Assembly: GCF_003217095.1 (NCBI RefSeq)
Contig: NZ_QJSR01000005.1
Span: 1-64,000, forward strand
Direction of reading: 5' to 3'
DNA length: 64,000 nucleotides
Origin: Rhizobium sp. PP-CC-3A-592
Lineage (GTDB): Bacteria > Pseudomonadota > Alphaproteobacteria > Rhizobiales > Rhizobiaceae
Shown: positions 54,249 to 62,629 of the stretch, piece by piece
Numbering within the stretch: the first letter of the stretch is position 1
Layout: every line of letters begins with the position of its first letter
Program-made: the position numbers and the translations under genes
The notes under the pieces: model-generated
Told to the model about the DNA's origin: nothing
What the model saw: only the letters and a program-made list of their open reading frames with translations
Databases searched by the model: none

Positions 54249-54271
54249 CACGTCGGTCTTGTTGCAGTCGC

Positions 54272-55684
54272 TTATTTCGTCGCGACTTCGATGCCCGAGC
54301 CGCCGCCGAGGGCGACGTTGAGGGCGACATAGTTGGCGGCCAGGCTGCGGATGGCGGCTGCGAGCTGGATGCGGCTTTCGGACAGCGTGCGCTCCGCGTC
54401 GAGCACGTCGAGCAGCGAGGTCGCGCCGCCGCGATAGCTTTCGCGGGCAAGGCCGAGAGCCTGTTCCGAGGAGGCAACGACCCGGCGCAGGGCAGACACC
54501 GTCTCGTAGTTTTTGCGCAGCGCGATCATCGCGTTCTCGACTTCCTCGATGCCGTTGAGGACGGTCTGCTTCCAGACGAGATACTGCTCCTGTGCGACGG
54601 AGCGTTGCGCTTCGACATTGGCACGCAGGCGGCCGCCGTTGAAGATCGGCACGTCGAGCGTCGGGCCGAAGGACCAGCTCGTCAGGTTACCCGTGACGGC
54701 ATTGCCGAAGGTGCGGCCGGCGTTGATGGAGCCGCTGAGCGAGAGGCTCGGATAGAGTTGCGCTTCGGCCACACCGATACTGGCGGTTGCGGCGGCCAGC
54801 TGCCGCTCGGCAACGCGGATGTCGGGACGGTTGCGCACGAGATCTGCGGGAACGCCGACCTTGGTGTTGAACTTCGGCCACGGCTGCGCCTTGCCGCGTG
54901 TCAGCTCGGCAGTGATCGAGGTGGCGGGAAGGCCGAGCAGCGTTGCGATGTGGTTGGCTGCCTGGTGGAAGCCGGTCTCATAGGCCGGAAGTTCGGCGAG
55001 CGTCGAGTTCACGAGACCTTCGGCCTGCACGACGTCGAGGCTCGAGGCGGCGCCGGCGCTGCGGATGTCGTTGGTCAGCTTCAGGGTCTCGCGCCGCGAC
55101 GACAGGCTCAGCCTGGCAAGGGCCAGAGCTTCCTGATTGTAGCGGGCGTCGATGTAGGACGTCACGAGATCCGAGAGATAAGCGAGACGGGCGACGTTGA
55201 TGTTGTTGTAGGCGGCATCGAGCGACGCGTTGGCGCTTTCGCGGGCGCGGCGATACTGGCCGAAGAGATCGAGCAACCAGGAGGCGCCGAGGCCGCTATC
55301 GAGCGACTTGGTCTCGGTGTGGCTAACGCCGGAGGTCTTCTGAAGGTACGAGCCGTCGGAGCCCTGCACGTTGCCGGAACCGCTGCCATTCAGCGCGGGA
55401 AGGCCATCGGCACCGGCGATCACGACGTTGGCGCGCGCCTGGACGATGCGTTCGATCGACTGCTGGACATCAAGGTTCTGGTTCATGCCCTGGGCCACGA
55501 GAGCGTCAAGCTTCTTGTCGTGGAAACTCTGCCACCAGGGGTTCAGGGTCACGTTGGCTGCGGGGGCATCGGCCTTGGAAAATTTGGCTGGCAGGTTGTC
55601 GGACGGCGTCTGGTAATCCGGACCCACCACGCAGCCGGACAGCAGGAGCATGCTCATGGGAAGGAGCGCTTGAGCAATCTTCAT
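54272..55684 (-). CDS. NodT-family RND efflux outer-membrane lipoprotein
   Basis: A 470-residue TolC-like channel with a lipoprotein signal (lipobox LLSGC, Cys ~18) and the opening CVVGPDYQTP of the NodT/OprM family. Two repeats of long helices (each with an L...Y......A.LAL type pattern) follow. It has no RND pump or adaptor gene beside it, so it may serve distant efflux or secretion systems, including the type I exporter at 37208-40332. ATG 55684 was preferred over 55696 because it gives a shorter, normal signal peptide. Confidence 0.9.
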   Translation of the reverse strand: MKIAQALLPMSMLLLSGCVVGPDYQTPSDNLPAKFSKADAPAANVTLNPWWQSFHDKKLDALVAQGMNQNLDVQQSIERIVQARANVVIAGADGLPALNGSGSGNVQGSDGSYLQKTSGVSHTETKSLDSGLGASWLLDLFGQYRRARESANASLDAAYNNINVARLAYLSDLVTSYIDARYNQEALALARLSLSSRRETLKLTNDIRSAGAASSLDVVQAEGLVNSTLAELPAYETGFHQAANHIATLLGLPATSITAELTRGKAQPWPKFNTKVGVPADLVRNRPDIRVAERQLAAATASIGVAEAQLYPSLSLSGSINAGRTFGNAVTGNLTSWSFGPTLDVPIFNGGRLRANVEAQRSVAQEQYLVWKQTVLNGIEEVENAMIALRKNYETVSALRRVVASSEQALGLARESYRGGATSLLDVLDAERTLSESRIQLAAAIRSLAANYVALNVALGGGSGIEVATK

Positions 55685-56247
55685 AAGGGTCCCCATCCGG
55701 CAAACGATGCGCCGGTAACGAATGATTCACAATTGGTCTTTAGCATGTTCACCATCCGAAGCGAGGAAACAATCCAAAAGCTGAGGGCCTTCCGCATTAT
55801 TGTCTGAAAGTGTTCCCCGCATGCCACGCTTCGCGAGCGTCATACGGCGCGCAACGCATGGGCGAAGGTGGCAGGAGTTGACGCTAAGGCGCTGTAAACT
55901 CGATTGATTTTCGGTATGTCCCAATCCATGCCACCCACGCGGATTGTGTTTTCCTTATTCGCTTTTCGGCCATCTGCCGGACGATCGAAGCGCCGCATTT
56001 CATGTTTTCGGGCCTCAAAACTGGCTTACCGAGCACTTCCGGCGTCCTTTCCATCGGACCGGGCGGATGCTGCCTTGCACGGCGGCCGTGGTATTGACGA
56101 CGAACGGTCGAGACGGTGGCCGGAGGGAGAATCACTGTCTTTCGACCAGCTGGTAACAGCCATGCCGCGAAAACGTGCGATTGCCCGGAACAATCAGGCT
56201 TGACGTTTCGCACATACGAGCCGGTTGCAAATCCTTTTGAAACCGGA
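55685..56247. other. Intergenic region upstream of outer-membrane factor gene
   Basis: These 563 bases lie between the ligase stop and the efflux-lipoprotein start, both on the minus strand. They should carry the lipoprotein promoter. Short open frames exist on both strands, but none has a good ribosome-binding site or recognisable protein; I do not call a gene. A hairpin lies at 56167-56211. Confidence 0.5.
56167..56211. terminator. Possible terminator hairpin after DNA ligase gene
   Basis: Outer arms GCGAAAACGT (56167-56176) and ACGTTTCGC (56203-56211, one base bulged) enclose an inner stem GATTG (56179-56183) / CAATC (56191-56195). It starts 36 nt past the minus-strand ligase stop at 56248. 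The U run is short, so termination is uncertain. Confidence 0.4.
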
Positions 56248-57894
56248 TTACGCGTCGTCCGTCACAGGAGCGCCCGCGTCGATCATCGACACCAGCGTCT
56301 CCAGCCGGTCGGCGTCGCGCGGTAGTTTGTCGGTTCGCAGGCGCGAGATGCGGGGGAAGCGCATGGCGACGCCGGATTTGTGGCGGGATGAGAAGGCGAT
56401 GCCTTCGAACGCGACCTCCACCACGAAGCCCTGGTCGGGTTCCGCCCGGACCGAGCGAACCGGGCCAAAGCGTTCGACCGTGTTGTTGCGGACGTAACGG
56501 TCGAGCACTTCGAGCTCGGCATCGGTAAAGCCGAAATAGGCCTTGCCGACGGGCACGAGAACGTCGCCCTCGCCCTTGTCGCTCGCCGTCCAGACGCCGA
56601 AGGTGAAGTCGGAATAATAGCTCGACCGTTTGCCGTGGCCACGCTGGGCGTACATCAGCACGGCGTCGATATTGTAGGGCTCGCGCTTCCACTTGAACCA
56701 CGGTCCCTTCATTCGCCCGGGCGTATAGGGCGAGTCGCGGCGTTTCAGCATGATCCCCTCGATGACGGGATCGGGCGGTGCGGTCCGCAGACGGTCGAGT
56801 TCCTCCCAGGATGAGAAGGGTACGAGCGGCGAGAGGTCGAAATGCAGTGGTGGCGTGGTGGCGATCAGCTTTTCCAGCGCTTCGCGCCTGACGTCGAAAG
56901 GCTCCGGGCGCATGTCGCGCGGGCCGTCGAACAGGAGATCATAGCCGCGCAGGAAGGCCGGATATTCCTCGATGGTCTTGCGGGTCACGACCTTGCGGTT
57001 CAGGCGCTGCTGCAGGTCGGAGAAGCTGCGCGTCGCCTGGTTGGAGCGCAGCGTTCCCCCAACCAGAAGCTCGCCATCGATCACGCCTTCGAAATCGACC
57101 GCTTCGAGAATGTCGGGAAAGGCCCCGGAGATATCGTCGCCGCTGCGGGAATAGAGCCGGCGCGTGCCCGAGAGATTGGCCAGTTGCACGCGGATGCCGT
57201 CCCATTTCCATTCGGCGACGAAATCGGCGGGGTCGAGACCATCGAGATCCTTGTCACCCACCGGTGTCGCCAGCATGACCGAGTGGAAGACGGCCGGCAT
57301 GGTAAGTTCCGGGCGACCGGAATGGCCATCGAGCCAGGCGAACAACTCGACATAAGGCGGTAGGAGGCCGTGCCACAGCGTTTCGATCTCGCCGACATCG
57401 ACCGTGCCCATCTCGCCCAGCGCCTGCTTGACGAGGCGGGACGAGACGCCGATGCGCATGGAGCCGGTGATAAGCTTGAGGAAGGCGAAGCGGCTGGAGC
57501 CATCGAGGCGATCGAGCAGAGTGCGCACGAGGTTGCGCACGTCCGCGCGCCCGACCGACTGGAGCTGCGCGACAATCGATCCGAGCGAGAGGTCGCCGAC
57601 ATCGGCCTCGTCGGGCTCGGTGCCCTCCCAAACGAGCGAGATGGTTTCGGCGAGATCGCCGACATAATCATAGGAATACTGGAAGAGGACCGGGTCCATC
57701 CGCTCCAGCATCAGCTGGCGCAGCACGTTCGGCTTGACGGTGGAGAGCGTCAGCGTGCCGGCGAGGGCGGCCAGCGCATAGCCGCGATCCGGATCGGGCG
57801 CCGTGCGGAAGTAGTCGGTCAGGAGCCGGATCTTCGCATTGCGCGAGGGGGTGAGGACGAGGCGGTCCAAGAGTTCGGCAAAATCCCGCATCAT
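56248..57894 (-). CDS. ATP-dependent DNA ligase (exonuclease-associated type)
   Basis: A 548-residue DNA ligase that seals nicks using ATP, separate from the NAD-dependent LigA used in replication. The adenylation motif is EWKWDGIRVQ (K230 nucleophile); an N-terminal DNA-binding domain (~1-200) precedes it and an OB-fold domain (~415-548) follows. The start overlaps the partner exonuclease stop (ATGA), so the two are co-translated. In other bacteria this pair is linked with an Lhr helicase and a phosphoesterase in a DNA-repair cluster; those are absent here. It lacks the Ku-associated primase and nuclease domains of LigD. Confidence 0.92.
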   Translation of the reverse strand: MMRDFAELLDRLVLTPSRNAKIRLLTDYFRTAPDPDRGYALAALAGTLTLSTVKPNVLRQLMLERMDPVLFQYSYDYVGDLAETISLVWEGTEPDEADVGDLSLGSIVAQLQSVGRADVRNLVRTLLDRLDGSSRFAFLKLITGSMRIGVSSRLVKQALGEMGTVDVGEIETLWHGLLPPYVELFAWLDGHSGRPELTMPAVFHSVMLATPVGDKDLDGLDPADFVAEWKWDGIRVQLANLSGTRRLYSRSGDDISGAFPDILEAVDFEGVIDGELLVGGTLRSNQATRSFSDLQQRLNRKVVTRKTIEEYPAFLRGYDLLFDGPRDMRPEPFDVRREALEKLIATTPPLHFDLSPLVPFSSWEELDRLRTAPPDPVIEGIMLKRRDSPYTPGRMKGPWFKWKREPYNIDAVLMYAQRGHGKRSSYYSDFTFGVWTASDKGEGDVLVPVGKAYFGFTDAELEVLDRYVRNNTVERFGPVRSVRAEPDQGFVVEVAFEGIAFSSRHKSGVAMRFPRISRLRTDKLPRDADRLETLVSMIDAGAPVTDDA

Positions 57895-58901
57895 TCGCCC
57901 TCGTCATCATAGCCGACCAAATGCAGCGGGCGGGCCTTGATGCCCTCCAGCTCGCACCAGCGGACCAGCGCTTCCTCGCGCCCATGGGTCACCCACACCT
58001 GTCCCGGCCGGATCTCGCGGATGGTGCCGGTCAGCTCCGCCCAGTCGCAATGGTCGGAGATGATGATCGGCAGTTCCACGCCGCGCTGCTTTGCCCTCTG
58101 GCGCACCAGCATCCAGCCGGAGGCAAAGATCGGGATCGGATCGGGAAAGCGGCGGGCCCATTTGTCGGCAAAGGCCGAGGGTGGGCCGATGACGACAGTG
58201 CCTGCAAAGGCCGGCTTCTCCTTCGCCGTCACGGTCGCCGGGCGCAATTCGCCGAGGGGAATGCCCTTGGAGAGATAGTAGTCGCAGAGCTTGACCAGCG
58301 CGCCGTGAATGTAGATCGGCTCGTGATAGCCCGCCTCCCGCAGGAGCATTATCACCCGCTGGGCCTTGCCGAGCGCGTAGGCGCCGACCAGATGGGCGCG
58401 CTCGGGAAACTGGCGCAGCGAGGTCAGGAGCTTGCCCACCTCGTCCGCGTCCGGCGGATGATGGAAGACGGGCAGGCCGAAGGTCGCTTCCGTGATGAAG
58501 ACATCGCAGGGCACGGGCTCGAAGGGGAGGCATGTCGGGTCGCGCCGGCGTTTGTAGTCGCCGGAGACGACGATCTTCGTGCCCCCGCGGCTGACCGCGA
58601 TCTGCGCGGAGCCGAGAACATGGCCGGCCGGGTGGAAGCTGACGGTCACGTCGCCGATCGTCATCGTTTCGCCAAGCACCGCCTCCTGCGATTGGCGGCA
58701 GAAATCGGCGCCATAGCGGATCGCCATGATCTCCAGCGTCTCCCGCGTTGCCAGCACCTCGCCATGGCCGGAGCGGGCGTGGTCCGCATGGCCGTGCGTA
58801 ATCAGGGCCTTATCGACCGGATGCACCGGATCGATGTAAAAACCGCCCGCTTCGCAGAACAGGCCCTTGGGCGTGGGATAAAGCAGCGTTTCCGGTCTCA
58901 T
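57891..58901 (-). CDS. Ligase-associated metallo-beta-lactamase-fold exonuclease
   Basis: A 336-residue MBL/beta-CASP nuclease of the SNM1-like ligase-associated family. The metal-binding motif HGHADH is at 36-41, with SGDYKRR and the CASP-region VIGPPSAF further on. It starts LLYPTPKGLFCEAGGFYIDP, the diagnostic N terminus. It probably trims DNA ends before the coupled ligase acts. ATG 58901. A GC-rich hairpin separates it from the nucleoside hydrolase gene upstream. Confidence 0.91.
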   Translation of the reverse strand: MRPETLLYPTPKGLFCEAGGFYIDPVHPVDKALITHGHADHARSGHGEVLATRETLEIMAIRYGADFCRQSQEAVLGETMTIGDVTVSFHPAGHVLGSAQIAVSRGGTKIVVSGDYKRRRDPTCLPFEPVPCDVFITEATFGLPVFHHPPDADEVGKLLTSLRQFPERAHLVGAYALGKAQRVIMLLREAGYHEPIYIHGALVKLCDYYLSKGIPLGELRPATVTAKEKPAFAGTVVIGPPSAFADKWARRFPDPIPIFASGWMLVRQRAKQRGVELPIIISDHCDWAELTGTIREIRPGQVWVTHGREEALVRWCELEGIKARPLHLVGYDDEGE

Positions 58902-58926
58902 GACGACTTAGATAGCCGGACCGGGG

Positions 58927-58949
58927 CCGGCCGCCAGAGAGGCGGCCGG
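58927..58949. terminator. GC-rich hairpin between nucleoside hydrolase and exonuclease genes
   Basis: A perfect 9-bp stem, CCGGCCGCC (58927-58935) and GGCGGCCGG (58941-58949), loop AGAGA, lies 20 nt past the nucleoside hydrolase stop. There is no U run on the minus strand, so it is a weak or rho-assisted terminator at best. Confidence 0.45.
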
Positions 58950-58968
58950 GATTCTTTGCAGCCGACGC

Positions 58969-59919
58969 TTACGTGCGCGACAGCGTTTCGGTGATCAGTG
59001 CCATCACGGCATCCGCATCGATATCCGTGCAGACGGTCTGGCTTGGCAGGCCGTCCCAGGGGCTCGGCGGGAAGGCGCGGCCATCGGCTTTCTGGATGGT
59101 CTGGCCATCCGCGATGCCGCCGCAGACGACGCGGATCGCGCCGGTGCGCGTGGTGAAAAGCTCGGGCGCCACGACATAGACGCAGGCGCAGCTGTCGTGC
59201 ACGACCATGCCGTCGGTCACGATGTGGGCGTAGAAGTCGATGTAGAAATCGGAGATATCGGCCAGCAGTTTAGCACGCGGGCCGGAGGCGGCGGCGATAT
59301 CAGCAAGGGCAGAGCGTGTCATGACCGTCTTCATCGTCACGTCGAGGCCGATGACGGTGACGGGCCATGCGGCGCCCATCACGATGTCGGCGGCTTCCGG
59401 ATCTCCGTGGATATTGGCTTCGGCGGCGGGCGTGATATTGCCGGCGACATCGAAGGCGCCGCCCATGATGACCACGGCCTTGACCAATGAGACGATCTCC
59501 GGATCTTCCGCGAGCGCCCGGGCAAGATTGGTCATGCGGCCGACGGCGACCAGCGTGACTTCGCCCGGATGGGCGCGCACCGTGTCGATGATGAAGCGAT
59601 GGGCGGGACGTGCATCGGGCTCGCCCTCGACCGTGTCGGGAACCCCGATATTGCCGAGGCCGTCATGGCCGTGGATCATGACCGGCCAGCCGACATGGGC
59701 ACGAGCAGGGTCGATCGTCTCCGCCACGCCCTTGGCCACCGGTGCCGGAATGTCCCAGGCGCTTTTGAGGAACAGCGCGTTGCGGGTCGTGGTCTCGATG
59801 GAGGCGTTGCCGAAGATGGTCGTGATGCCGAGAAGGTCGACGTCAGGGTGCTGATGCAGGAAGAGCAGCGCCATGGCGTCGTCCACGCCGGGATCGGTAT
59901 CGAAAATGACTTTGTGCAT
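58969..59919 (-). CDS. Inosine-uridine preferring nucleoside hydrolase family protein
   Basis: A 316-residue nucleosidase that splits ribonucleosides to base and ribose. The calcium-binding signature DTDPGVDDAMAL (7-18) is intact, VIMGGAF is the conserved core strand and the leaving-group His lies in VVHDSCA. ATG 59919 follows AGGGGGAC. It starts 10 nt after the flavoprotein gene, so the two form an operon; salvage plus amino-acid oxidation suggests catabolism of scavenged nutrients. Exact nucleoside preference is not predictable. Confidence 0.91.
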   Translation of the reverse strand: MHKVIFDTDPGVDDAMALLFLHQHPDVDLLGITTIFGNASIETTTRNALFLKSAWDIPAPVAKGVAETIDPARAHVGWPVMIHGHDGLGNIGVPDTVEGEPDARPAHRFIIDTVRAHPGEVTLVAVGRMTNLARALAEDPEIVSLVKAVVIMGGAFDVAGNITPAAEANIHGDPEAADIVMGAAWPVTVIGLDVTMKTVMTRSALADIAAASGPRAKLLADISDFYIDFYAHIVTDGMVVHDSCACVYVVAPELFTTRTGAIRVVCGGIADGQTIQKADGRAFPPSPWDGLPSQTVCTDIDADAVMALITETLSRT

Positions 59920-59929
59920 GATGTCCCCC

Positions 59930-61180
59930 TCAGGCCTTGGTGCCGCGCTGGAAGCGGCGAATGCTGAATGGCGCGAGCGCCGGTTGCTCGCCCTTGTCGA
60001 ACAGGTCCGCGACGAGCCGGCCGGTGGTGGCCGAAAGCGTGAGGCCGAGATGGCCGTGACCGAAGGCGAGGGCGATGCGCGGGTCGTCAGGGCTGAGGCT
60101 GATGACCGGCAGGCTGTCGGGCGTCGAGGGACGCCGGCCCATCCATTCCGTGCCGCCCGTCTCGGGCAGCGCCGGAACGTAGCGGCGCATCTTGGTGCGC
60201 ATCGCCTTCGCGCGGGCGAAGTTTGCCGGTGCGTCCGGCCGTGCCAGTTCCACGGCGCCGCCGACCCGCAGCGCATTGTCGAACGGCGTGGCGCAGAAGC
60301 CGTGCTCGGAGAAGAAGATCGGCATGGGCAGCGTCACTTGAGGATCGGCGAAGGTCGTGTTGTAGCCGCGCTCGGTTTCCAGAGAGACGCGAAGACCGAG
60401 GCCGCGCACGAGGTCGCGCGACCAGACGCCCGCGGCAATCACGGCCTTGTCGAAGGTGTGCGTGGCGCCGGCGGATGTCGTGAGCGTGATGCCATTCGGG
60501 CTCGGGCGCACCGCGGAAATGCTCGCATCGACCAGGGTCGCCCGGGCGCGGACGTGCGCTTGCAGAGCGCGCAGAAAGGTCTCGGGGTGGCGGAAGGTGT
60601 GGTAGCCGGCCGAGAAGATACCGCCTGCAAGCGAGCCCTCGAGGGCCGGAATGCGCGCGCGAACGTCGGCGGGGCTCAGGCGCTCCACCGCAAAGCCGAG
60701 CAGCTTTGCCGTTTCGCTTTCATGGCGGAAGGCCGCATCGAGCGACGTCGGCGTGTCGAAGATCGTCATGGCGCCGGTGTGCTGCACCGGATCGACAAGG
60801 GAGGCCATGTCGGCGAGATGCCTGTGGTCGTCGATGACGGTCCGCATCAGGCCGAGAAGGGCGGTGCGGGTGCGGGCGGCCTGTGCCGGGCGCGCCGAGC
60901 GCAGAAAGGCGAGCAGCCAGGGGGTGAGGGCCGGCAGATCGCTCCAGCGCAGCGTCAGCGGCCCCAGCGGATCGGCAAGCCAGCGCGGGGCGGACAGAAG
61001 CATGTCCGGCCGGGCGATCGGGTCGATCTCCGGGATCGCCATGATGCCGGCATTGCCGACCGAGGCGGGAAGGCCGGTCGCGTCCTGCTCGAACAGCGTG
61101 ACGTCATGGCCGCGTGCGATCAGGTGGATTGCCGTCGCACAACCGATGATGCCGCCGCCCACTATGCCGATCCGTGCCAT
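59930..61180 (-). CDS. FAD-dependent D-amino-acid dehydrogenase-like protein
   Basis: A 416-residue DAO-family flavoprotein. The FAD-binding GGGIIG is at 8-13, the substrate-domain segment LETERGYNTTF and the C-terminal GRRPSTPDSLPVIS with FGHGHLGLTLS are typical of DadA and D-hydroxyproline dehydrogenases. It should oxidise a D-amino acid or related imino acid and pass electrons to the membrane. No racemase is beside it, which would have narrowed the substrate. ATG 61180. Confidence 0.86.
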   Translation of the reverse strand: MARIGIVGGGIIGCATAIHLIARGHDVTLFEQDATGLPASVGNAGIMAIPEIDPIARPDMLLSAPRWLADPLGPLTLRWSDLPALTPWLLAFLRSARPAQAARTRTALLGLMRTVIDDHRHLADMASLVDPVQHTGAMTIFDTPTSLDAAFRHESETAKLLGFAVERLSPADVRARIPALEGSLAGGIFSAGYHTFRHPETFLRALQAHVRARATLVDASISAVRPSPNGITLTTSAGATHTFDKAVIAAGVWSRDLVRGLGLRVSLETERGYNTTFADPQVTLPMPIFFSEHGFCATPFDNALRVGGAVELARPDAPANFARAKAMRTKMRRYVPALPETGGTEWMGRRPSTPDSLPVISLSPDDPRIALAFGHGHLGLTLSATTGRLVADLFDKGEQPALAPFSIRRFQRGTKA

Positions 61181-61405
61181 GCCGTCCTGTCCGATGCTCT
61201 AGGAGTCTGTTGTTCAAGGTCATGCGCCATCCGGCCATCGGCAATCAAGGGCAAACGCAAGGCGCGCGCGGTTTTTCGCGAAGCGCGGGCCACCGTGCGG
61301 GCGTGCGGATTAAAGCTTCCTCAACCCTGTTCGTTTACGGTCCGGCCGTGATGTCTGCCGCTGGCAGGCCATTTGGAGCGCGTGATTGGGCATGGAGCGG
61401 CGGAG

Positions 61406-62602
61406 GTGAAAGGTTTTTCCCTGAAGGTGCGGCTGTCGAAGAAGCGTCTTCTCGGCGCCGCTGTCGTTCTGGTCCTCGTCGGCGGCGCTGGCGCCTATGT
61501 GCTGCAGAGCGGCTTGCTTTCGCATGAGGAGGCCAAGGTCGGGGCTTCCCAGCCCTCGGGCGTCGCCTGCACCACGGCGGATCTCATCAAGCTCAATCGC
61601 GGCGGCCAGCGCTGGCTGCGCAAATATGTCCGTACGGACAATGTCGACGGAATCGAACGGGTGCGCACCGCGCTGCGCGTTGCCGGCGTGCTCGCACAGT
61701 CGGAGAAGGCGGATCTCTATCAGATCGTCGTGCTCGACCGGGCGGGGCCGGAGGGCCGGGCGAACCTGCGCGGTGCCGCGATCGGCGCCGAGGTACTGTT
61801 TGCGCCGGACCCGACGAAGCTGCCGGACATGGACCAGCCCTTCATCGCCCGCTACGCCGACGGCAAGGCCAACGCCGTCGGTCTCTTCTATGGCGAGCGC
61901 AAGGCGCTTTCTCCCGAAGACATTCGTACGACGCTGACAGCAATGACCGATCGCGCCGATTGCGAGACGCTGGTCGCCGATGCATCCGTTGCGGTCGAGG
62001 GCGATGCAGTGGGCGGACACGGCAAGCCCGCCGGGCACGGCGAGAGCGCGCCCGCGGAAGGCCACGGCGAGGCGCCGGCAGAGCATGGCGCGCCTGCCGA
62101 AGGGCATGATGCGCCAGCAGCCGATGGCGAATCAGGCCACGAGGCACCGGAGAGCGAACACGCAGACGGCGAGGCCGGTGGCGAGCAGACCGCTGCGGCT
62201 TCAGGCGGATGGTTCTCGACCATAACCGCCTGGATCCCCGGAATGGGCGGCGAGACCGCGCATGGGGATGGCGAAGCATCGAAGGCTGCGGAACCTGCCC
62301 GGGATGGCATGTTGTCCACGGTCATGCGGCTGATCCCGGGAATGGGTGCGGACAAGGCGGAAGCGCCGGTTGCGAACGCCGATCATGCGCCCGAGACACC
62401 CGAGCACGGTGCGCCCGAGCATGGAGCGCCCGAACAGGCGGTGACGGTTCCCGAGGTCGATCACGAGAAGGATACGGCGGAAACCGAGGGACATGGCAAG
62501 GTTGCGGAAGACGCAGCCCATGCACCTGTCGCGACTGAGGTGGAGCACGAGGCGGCGGTACCGCATGGCGTGACGCCCGAGGAGACCGGCGCCACGCATT
62601 GA
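61406..62602 (+). CDS. Uncharacterised membrane-anchored protein with Ala/His/Glu-rich tail
   Basis: A 398-residue protein I do not recognise. A basic N terminus (LKVRLSKKRLLG) and one membrane helix (~13-31) anchor it, probably with the rest in the periplasm. Residues ~50-200 form a compact domain with two cysteines (GVACTTADLIKL and ADCETLV) that could form a disulphide. The tail (~205-398) is low-complexity, rich in His-Gly, Ala and Glu, and contains two copies of an STxxxxxIPGMG motif. GTG 61406 was chosen (GGAGCGG upstream); TTG 61373 and GTG 61382 are alternatives. It converges on lysS. Confidence 0.65.
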   Translation: MKGFSLKVRLSKKRLLGAAVVLVLVGGAGAYVLQSGLLSHEEAKVGASQPSGVACTTADLIKLNRGGQRWLRKYVRTDNVDGIERVRTALRVAGVLAQSEKADLYQIVVLDRAGPEGRANLRGAAIGAEVLFAPDPTKLPDMDQPFIARYADGKANAVGLFYGERKALSPEDIRTTLTAMTDRADCETLVADASVAVEGDAVGGHGKPAGHGESAPAEGHGEAPAEHGAPAEGHDAPAADGESGHEAPESEHADGEAGGEQTAAASGGWFSTITAWIPGMGGETAHGDGEASKAAEPARDGMLSTVMRLIPGMGADKAEAPVANADHAPETPEHGAPEHGAPEQAVTVPEVDHEKDTAETEGHGKVAEDAAHAPVATEVEHEAAVPHGVTPEETGATH

Positions 62603-62629
62603 TGGCGTCGATCCTGAAATAATCTCGCC

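Larger units (their letters stand above)
53865..54271. other. Leader/promoter region of phaAB with hairpins
   Basis: These 407 bases between phaAB and the outer-membrane factor gene hold the pha promoter and leader. It contains an AT-rich patch (54040-54080), a bulged three-part hairpin at 54114-54156 and the terminator of the outer-membrane factor gene at 54214-54248. No convincing gene is present. Confidence 0.55.

Noticed and set aside
55904-56203. Possible 99-residue gene in the gap before the outer-membrane factor gene
   Set aside because: No ribosome-binding site or protein similarity; equal-length frames exist on the other strand.
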